A DNA stretch of 64,000 nt from assembly GCF_002179555.1 (NCBI RefSeq), contig NZ_NHOU01000012.1:36456-100455 (forward strand), in the 5' to 3' direction. Under the pieces are notes generated by a model. The model searched no databases, was not told the origin of the DNA, and saw nothing but the letters and a program-made list of their open reading frames with translations. The translations under genes were made by a program, and so were the position numbers. The first letter of the stretch is position 1, and each line of letters opens with the position of its first letter. The stretch is from Salinicola salarius (GTDB taxonomy: Bacteria > Pseudomonadota > Gammaproteobacteria > Pseudomonadales > Halomonadaceae). Below are positions 59,788 through 64,000 of the stretch, one piece after another.

Positions 59788-59858
59788 GTCCCATTCGTCT
59801 AGTGGTCCAGGACACTGCCCTTTCACGGCGGTAACAGGGGTTCGAACCCCGGACGCCA
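59788..59858 (+). pseudogene. Broken tRNA-Glu (UUC), sixth copy
   Basis: 71 bases instead of 76. After GGGGTTCGAACCCC the five bases CTATG are missing, so the T-stem 3' strand and the acceptor 3' strand collapse and the acceptor stem cannot form. There is also a C-to-T change in the anticodon stem (GACACTGCC). Almost certainly non-functional. Confidence 0.92.
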
Positions 59859-60046
59859 CTCTCTTCGGTTTCTCTAGGATCAGGCTGGCGACAGTGCGGC
59901 GTAGTCGGAATTTTCGCGTTGTTCTTATCGGGCCATCCATTCGTCTGCTAAAGATTGAACCCGGCGGGACTGCCCCCATATTGGCTGGCACCTCGTATCG
60001 CTTGATGTTGCGAACCTTGATTTCATAAACATGGCAGGAAACCCTG

Positions 60047-61030
60047 ATGGCAGAACCGGCACTGTCCATCCGCGGGCTGACCAAAGTCTACGGTAATGGT
60101 TTTGAGGCCCTGAAGGGCATCGATCTCGATGTCGCTCAGGGCGATTTTTTTGCATTGCTTGGCCCCAACGGGGCAGGCAAATCCACCACGCTCGGCATCG
60201 TCTGCTCGCTCGTTCAGAAAACGGCGGGGCAGGTGAAGATCCTCGGCATCGATATCGACCAGGACTTCGCCAAGGCCAAATACGCCCTTGGGGTGGTGCC
60301 GCAGGAGTTCAATTTCAGCCAGTTCGAGAAGGTCGAGGACATCATCCTCACCCAGGCCGGCTACTATGGCATGCCGATGAAGGAAGCCAGGCCGCGCTGC
60401 GAACGCCTGCTCAAGGATCTTGGCCTGTGGGACAAGCGCAACGGCGCCGCCCGCATGCTCTCCGGCGGCATGAAGCGCCGGCTGATGATCGCCCGCGCGC
60501 TGATCCATCGTCCGCGCCTGCTGATTCTCGACGAGCCCACCGCCGGCGTGGATATCGAACTGCGTCGCAGCATGTGGGAATACATGCGACGGATCAACGA
60601 GGAAGAGGGCACCTCGATCATCCTGACCACGCACTATCTCGAAGAAGCCGAGAGCCTGTGTCGCAACATCGCGATCATCAATCGCGGCGAGATCATCAAG
60701 AACACCTCGATGCGGGGTTTACTGACCGAGCTGGATACCGAAACCTTTCTGCTCGACCTTGCCGAGCCGCTGGAAACGGCACCGCTGGTCAAAGGCTTCG
60801 AGATCGAGCGGGTCGACTCGCACCAGTTGGCGCTGTCGGTACGGAAGGGTACCGATCTCAACGACGCCTTCCAGCAACTGACGGAGCAGGGCGTACGCGT
60901 GCTCTCGATGCGTAACCGCGCCAATCGGCTGGAAGAACTGTTCGTGTCGATGACCTCGCAGCCGGAGGCCGCGACCGGTATCGACAAGCAACCCGAGACA
61001 TCCCCACAGGCCAAGGAGACGGCGTCTTGA
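60047..61030 (+). CDS. yadG: ABC transporter ATP-binding protein, YadG-like
   Basis: A 327-residue ABC-2 type ATPase. Walker A GPNGAGKST, Q-loop VVPQEFNFSQFE, signature LSGGMKRRLMIARAL and Walker B LLILDEPTAGVD are complete; the His switch is TTHYLEEAE. A C-terminal extension of ~90 residues is typical of YadG/drug-exporter ATPases. AGGAAA six bases before the ATG. Its stop overlaps the permease start (TTGA). Substrate unknown. Confidence 0.93.
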   Translation: MAEPALSIRGLTKVYGNGFEALKGIDLDVAQGDFFALLGPNGAGKSTTLGIVCSLVQKTAGQVKILGIDIDQDFAKAKYALGVVPQEFNFSQFEKVEDIILTQAGYYGMPMKEARPRCERLLKDLGLWDKRNGAARMLSGGMKRRLMIARALIHRPRLLILDEPTAGVDIELRRSMWEYMRRINEEEGTSIILTTHYLEEAESLCRNIAIINRGEIIKNTSMRGLLTELDTETFLLDLAEPLETAPLVKGFEIERVDSHQLALSVRKGTDLNDAFQQLTEQGVRVLSMRNRANRLEELFVSMTSQPEAATGIDKQPETSPQAKETAS

Positions 61031-61800
61031 ATACCCGGCAACTGCTGATTTCTCTCTGGACCATGGTGGTCAAGGAAGTACGCCGTTTCCTGCGGATCTG
61101 GCCGCAGACGCTGGTGCCGCCCTCCATCACCATGACGATGTACTTCATCATCTTCGGCAACCTGATCGGCTCCCGTGTCGGCGAGATGCACGGCATCTCG
61201 TACATGTCCTACATCGTGCCGGGGCTGATCATGATGTCCGTGATCACCAACAGCTACTCCAACGTGGCCTCGTCGTTCTTCTCCAACAAGTTCCAGCGCA
61301 GCGTGGAAGAGATGATGGTCTCGCCGATGCCCAACTGGGTCATCCTGGCCGGGTTCGTCATCGGCGGGGCGGCGCGCGGGCTCGGCGTGGGGCTGATCGT
61401 GACGGTGGTGTCGCTGTTCTTTACCCATCTCGACCTTCACCATCCGCTGCTGACCCTGATGGTGGTGATCATGACCGCCTTGCTGTTCTCGATCGGCGGT
61501 TTCGTCAACGCCCTGCTGGCGAAGAAGTTCGACGACATTTCGATCATTCCGATCTTCGTGCTGACACCGCTGACCTACCTGGGCGGCGTGTTCTACTCGA
61601 TCGATCTGCTGCCGGAGTTCTGGCAGAACGTGACGATGATCAACCCGATCCTCTACATGGTGAACGCCTTCCGCTACGGCATTCTCGGTATCTCCGACAT
61701 TCCCGTCGGCGGCGCGCTGGTCGCCATTGCCATCTTCATCGTCGCGTTCTGGTTCCTGGCGCTGTGGATGCTCAATCGCGGCAAGGGGATTCGCTCATGA
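61027..61800 (+). CDS. yadH: ABC-2 type transporter permease, YadH-like
   Basis: A 257-residue permease with six membrane helices; PPSITMTMYFIIFGNLIGSR and TPLTYLGGVFYSIDLLPEFW are ABC-2 family blocks. The start is TTG 61027, with AAGGAGA about eight bases upstream, overlapping the yadG stop by 4 bases. Its stop overlaps the queF ATG. Forms an exporter with YadG; cargo unknown. Confidence 0.93.
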   Translation: MNTRQLLISLWTMVVKEVRRFLRIWPQTLVPPSITMTMYFIIFGNLIGSRVGEMHGISYMSYIVPGLIMMSVITNSYSNVASSFFSNKFQRSVEEMMVSPMPNWVILAGFVIGGAARGLGVGLIVTVVSLFFTHLDLHHPLLTLMVVIMTALLFSIGGFVNALLAKKFDDISIIPIFVLTPLTYLGGVFYSIDLLPEFWQNVTMINPILYMVNAFRYGILGISDIPVGGALVAIAIFIVAFWFLALWMLNRGKGIRS

Positions 61801-62636
61801 ACCAGGATCGACCGCAGACCCTGGTCGACGCACCGCTCGGGGAAGTCTCCAGCTATCCCGAGCGCTACGACGCCTCGCTGCTGTTTCCCATCGAGCGCGC
61901 GGCCAACCGTGCGCCGCTGGGCATCGAGGCATCGTCGCTGCCCTTCGTGGGTGGCGACGAGTGGTGGGCGTTCGAACTCTCCTGGCTCGATCTGCGCGGC
62001 AAGCCGGTCGTGGCCGTCGCGCGCTTCCGGTTGCCGGCAGACTCGCCCCGGCTGATCGAATCCAAGTCCTGGAAGCTCTACCTCAACAGCTTCAACCAGA
62101 CGACGTTCGCCGACCGCGAGGCGGTGATCGAATTCCTGCAGCGGGACCTGAGCGCGGCCGCCGGAGCGCCGGTCACCGTGGAGCTGTTTGGTGTCGATGA
62201 CGCCGCGCTGGCGCCCCGGCCGACGGCTGGGGAGTGCATCGACGAGATCGAAGTCGATATCGACCGCTACACGCCGTCACCGGCGCTGCTTGCCTGCGAC
62301 GAGGGCGATGTCGTCGAGGAGACGCTGCATTCCCACCTGCTCAAATCCAACTGCCCGGTCACCGGCCAGCCGGATTGGGGAAGCGTGCTGATCGCCTACC
62401 GTGGCCCGCGGCTCGACCGCGCCGCCCTGTTGCGATACATCGTCTCCTATCGCCAGCATCAGGACTTCCACGAGCACTGCGTCGAGCACATCTTCGTCGA
62501 CCTGATGGCGCGCTGCCGCCCGCAGGCGCTGCTGGTGATGGCACGCTACGTGCGTCGCGGCGGGCTGGATATCAACCCGTGGCGTGCCACGCCGGGTTGG
62601 GCGCCGGAGCTGCCCGCACGGCTGCTGCGGCAGTGA
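61797..62636 (+). CDS. queF: NADPH-dependent 7-cyano-7-deazaguanine reductase QueF
   Basis: QueF reduces preQ0 to preQ1 in queuosine synthesis. This is the long, duplicated-fold type (279 residues). ESKSWKLYLNSFNQTTF is the family block for NADPH binding, and LLKSNCPVTGQPDWG carries the nucleophilic Cys. The ATG at 61797 (AAGGGGA seven bases upstream) overlaps the yadH stop in an ATGA. No preQ1 riboswitch is seen; queF is internal to the operon. Confidence 0.95.
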   Translation: MNQDRPQTLVDAPLGEVSSYPERYDASLLFPIERAANRAPLGIEASSLPFVGGDEWWAFELSWLDLRGKPVVAVARFRLPADSPRLIESKSWKLYLNSFNQTTFADREAVIEFLQRDLSAAAGAPVTVELFGVDDAALAPRPTAGECIDEIEVDIDRYTPSPALLACDEGDVVEETLHSHLLKSNCPVTGQPDWGSVLIAYRGPRLDRAALLRYIVSYRQHQDFHEHCVEHIFVDLMARCRPQALLVMARYVRRGGLDINPWRATPGWAPELPARLLRQ

Positions 62637-62704
62637 CGCTTTTGACGTAGAGTCAGGCGACCAGGCATTGAGTCTCATTACCGGTATCGTCGAAGGAGCT
62701 ACAC

Positions 62705-63265
62705 ATGGATGCCATGACACTGCTGCACGAGCGCCGCTCGATGGGCAAGTTGGCCGGTCCGGCACCGACCGCCGAGCAGCTGGACGCGCTCTATCGCGCG
62801 GCGTTGCGGGCGCCGGATCACAAGGAAATGACGCCATATCGATTCATCGAGATCAGCGGGGAAGGGCTCGATAGGCTGGGTGAACTCTTCGCCCAGTCCG
62901 ATTACCAGGCCAACCCGCATATCGACGACGGTAGCCTCGACGCCGCCCGCAAGAAGCCCAAGCGCGCCCCCATGATCATCGCCGTGATCGCCAGAATCAC
63001 CCCCGATCTGCCCAAGGTACCGCCGGTAGAGCAGATCATCTCGGCCGGCTGTGCCGCCCATGCCATGCTTTACGCCGCTTACGCGCAGGGACTCGGCGCC
63101 ATGTGGCGCACCGGCACCTACGCGCACGACAAGACTGTATGGCGTGGTCTCGGCCTCGGCGAGCATGAAGAACTGATCGGCTACCTCTACCTGGGCCAGG
63201 CAGGAGGGCGCTACCCCAGCGCGCCAGCGCGCAATCCGGACGAATACGTGGAACGCTGGTCCTGA
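62705..63265 (+). CDS. Nitroreductase family protein, YdjA-like
   Basis: A 186-residue FMN-binding oxidoreductase, minimal nitroreductase fold as in E. coli YdjA (183). LLHERRSMGKLAGPAPTAEQ and ALRAPDHKEMTPYRFIEIS form the FMN site; SAGCAAHAMLYAAYAQGLGA and MWRTGTYAHD follow. AAGGAG seven bases before the ATG. Substrate unknown. Confidence 0.9.
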   Translation: MDAMTLLHERRSMGKLAGPAPTAEQLDALYRAALRAPDHKEMTPYRFIEISGEGLDRLGELFAQSDYQANPHIDDGSLDAARKKPKRAPMIIAVIARITPDLPKVPPVEQIISAGCAAHAMLYAAYAQGLGAMWRTGTYAHDKTVWRGLGLGEHEELIGYLYLGQAGGRYPSAPARNPDEYVERWS

Positions 63266-63403
63266 CTCGGCGGCCTGTCGTGCACGAATAACGTAAAAGG
63301 TCGCCGGAAAAGGAAAAATGGCTTGCGATCACAGGTTTAGCTCGATACTATGTGCGCCGTTCTGAACGCAGCGGCACAGCCATTGCGAACGGAATGACAA
63401 TGC

Positions 63404-63491
63404 GGAGGGGTGTCCGAGTGGTCGAAGGAGCACGCCTGGAAAGTGTGTAAGTCGAAAGGCTTCGAGGGTTCGAATCCCTCCCCCTCCGCCA
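63404..63491 (+). tRNA. tRNA-Ser (anticodon GGA)
   Basis: 88 bases including CCA. GGAGGGG pairs with CCCCTCC; anticodon loop CTGGAAA; long variable arm GTCGAAAGGC typical of type II tRNAs; T-loop TTCGAAT. Such 3' ends are common integration sites. Confidence 0.97.
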
Positions 63492-63503
63492 CGAATTTTG
63501 ATT

Positions 63504-63529
63504 AAGCCGCTGATTTCAGCGGCTTTTTC
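63504..63529 (+). terminator. Rho-independent terminator of tRNA-Ser
   Basis: AAGCCGCTGA (63504-63513) pairs with TCAGCGGCTT (63516-63525), followed by TTTC. Confidence 0.93.
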
Positions 63530-63543
63530 TTTGTCTGTATCTT

Positions 63544-63567
63544 TTTGACCCACACTTTGACCCACAC
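63544..63567. repeat. 12-base tandem repeat downstream of tRNA-Ser
   Basis: TTTGACCCACAC occurs twice head to tail (63544-63555, 63556-63567). Confidence 0.9.
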
Positions 63568-63840
63568 CTAGCACCTGGCTTCCATAGGCTCCTTCAAGAC
63601 GTCCTTGGACGGCCTTTCTCCCGTGCTGTCGCTCTTCCTGCAGCTATGCCTCATCTGAGCAGTCATTTCCTAATTCAGGAATGACAGCCGTTCAGGTTTT
63701 CGGTACTGTCGTCCTAAGTTTTGTGAGCAGCCGTGAGCTTGGGAGTGGTGACATAGCGTTTCTAGCTTTCTCTTCGGATACACCCATGCAGCTGACACAG
63801 TGGGATTGGTGCTGGTTTCTCGGAGAAAAAGACGAACTGA
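63568..63840. other. No supported gene
   Basis: AT-richer than the rest of the window, with several short frames on both strands that show no family resemblance or ribosome site. Together with the tandem repeat and the repressor remnant it looks like the residue of an integrated element. Confidence 0.4.
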
Positions 63841-63975
63841 AGCCGCAATCCGCTGCACGAGGGGATGTACCTGCTGGTGCACGGCGAGTGGCGCATCAAG
63901 CGGGTGCTGCGCGTGGCCGCCGGCGCCTGGCTTCAGATCAGCGATAACCAGCGCTATGAGAAAGAATTGATGTAA
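63841..63975 (+). pseudogene. C-terminal remnant of an S24/CI-type phage repressor
   Basis: In the frame ending at TAA 63975 the sequence reads NPLHEGMYLLVHGEWRIKRV, then LRVAAGAWLQISDNQRYEKE. This matches the final beta-rich part of LexA/CI (peptidase S24) repressors: a D/EGxYLL segment, a VKR-type lysine position (IKRV) and SDN..Y near the end. A stop at 63838-63840 closes the frame upstream, so the DNA-binding domain and the catalytic serine are missing. Only about 44 residues remain. Its position next to tRNA-Ser suggests decay of a prophage or island. Confidence 0.6.
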
Positions 63976-64000
63976 CTATTCAGGTCACGCTGCCTGATCC

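Larger units (their letters stand above)
58362..59858 (+). repeat. Tandem array of tRNA-Glu / tRNA-Gly units
   Basis: Unit starts (tRNA-Glu) are at 58362, 58617, 58904, 59204, 59503 and 59788, so the period is 255-300 bases. Each unit is Glu - spacer - Gly - spacer with a tRNA-Gly 3' fragment. Spacers of units 2-3 are near-identical to each other, and those of units 4-5 likewise, but the two groups differ. Confidence 0.95.

Noticed and set aside
59045..59815. Repeated minus-strand frames over the tRNA array
   Set aside because: They are antisense to tRNA genes and only reflect the repeats; peptides of this kind (GKEIRTPDPRLGKAMLYH) are well-known annotation artefacts.
58362..59858. Regular repeats that could suggest a CRISPR array
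   Set aside because: The repeated units are 75-76-base tRNAs with cloverleaf structure and encoded CCA; spacers are also repeated and no cas genes are present.
63329..63574. 81-codon minus-strand frame over tRNA-Ser
   Set aside because: Antisense to the tRNA and its terminator; its peptide is a typical tRNA-antisense artefact.
63681..63947. 88-codon plus-strand frame near the right edge
   Set aside because: It runs in a different frame from the S24 repressor remnant and shows no family resemblance or ribosome site.

Overview
The window is a chromosomal segment of a GC-rich gammaproteobacterium, most probably a member of the Halomonadaceae (Halomonas-like). I infer this from the high GC content, the mix of gene orders shared with Escherichia coli and Pseudomonas, the 180-kDa-type NAD-glutamate dehydrogenase, the leucyltransferase Bpt and a sodium-coupled sugar-type symporter. 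I ran no database search, so the genus is an inference. Almost all of the window is core housekeeping DNA. The last ~500 bases look like the scar of an integrated element beside a tRNA-Ser gene.

Layout. 1-4.4 kb (minus strand): the 5' part of ycjX, a sodium:solute symporter and a GtrII-type membrane glucosyltransferase. 4.7-13.2 kb (plus): opgG-opgH for osmoregulated periplasmic glucan, a small GlsB/YeaQ-type membrane protein, a membrane acyltransferase and an unusual ~807-residue protein built from several DUF1266-like repeats. 13.4-17 kb: envelope genes (MepS-like NlpC/P60 lipoprotein, a small membrane protein, an LpxR-like lipid A deacylase, a SlyB-like lipoprotein) plus slyD. 17.1-23 kb (minus): rluE-nudJ-mnmA-hflD-purB-roxA, the E. 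coli order without phoPQ. 23.3-28.2 kb: an N-degron cluster with clpS, clpA, infA, bpt and aat. 28.3-36.5 kb: a chemotaxis receptor with a sigma-28-like promoter, ftsK, lolA and rarA. 36.8-45.5 kb: a hemerythrin-like protein lacking expected ligands, a LysR regulator overlapping murI, trmA and the large NAD-glutamate dehydrogenase. 45.7-53.9 kb: a duplicated-domain secreted protein, pyrD, rmf, rlmL, a stand-alone WGR protein, pdxB and a marR-siderophore reductase pair behind a Fur-box-like site. 54.2-58.2 kb: htpX, alaA, an RbgA/YlqF-type GTPase and msrB.

58.36-59.86 kb is a tandem tRNA array: five intact tRNA-Glu(UUC), five intact tRNA-Gly(GCC), a sixth tRNA-Glu with a 5-base deletion, and five spacer copies of the tRNA-Gly 3' part. 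The spacers fall into two families, which records stepwise duplication. 60-63.3 kb holds a yadG-yadH-queF operon with 4-base overlaps and a YdjA-like nitroreductase. 63.4 kb to the end holds tRNA-Ser(GGA), a strong terminator, a 12-base tandem repeat and the C-terminal remnant of an S24/CI-type repressor.

I did not find a complete undescribed system. The best leads are the multi-repeat DUF1266 protein, the glucan locus with nearby glucosyltransferase and acyltransferase, the metal-ligand-poor hemerythrin paralogue, the tRNA array with its fragments, and the element scar at tRNA-Ser.
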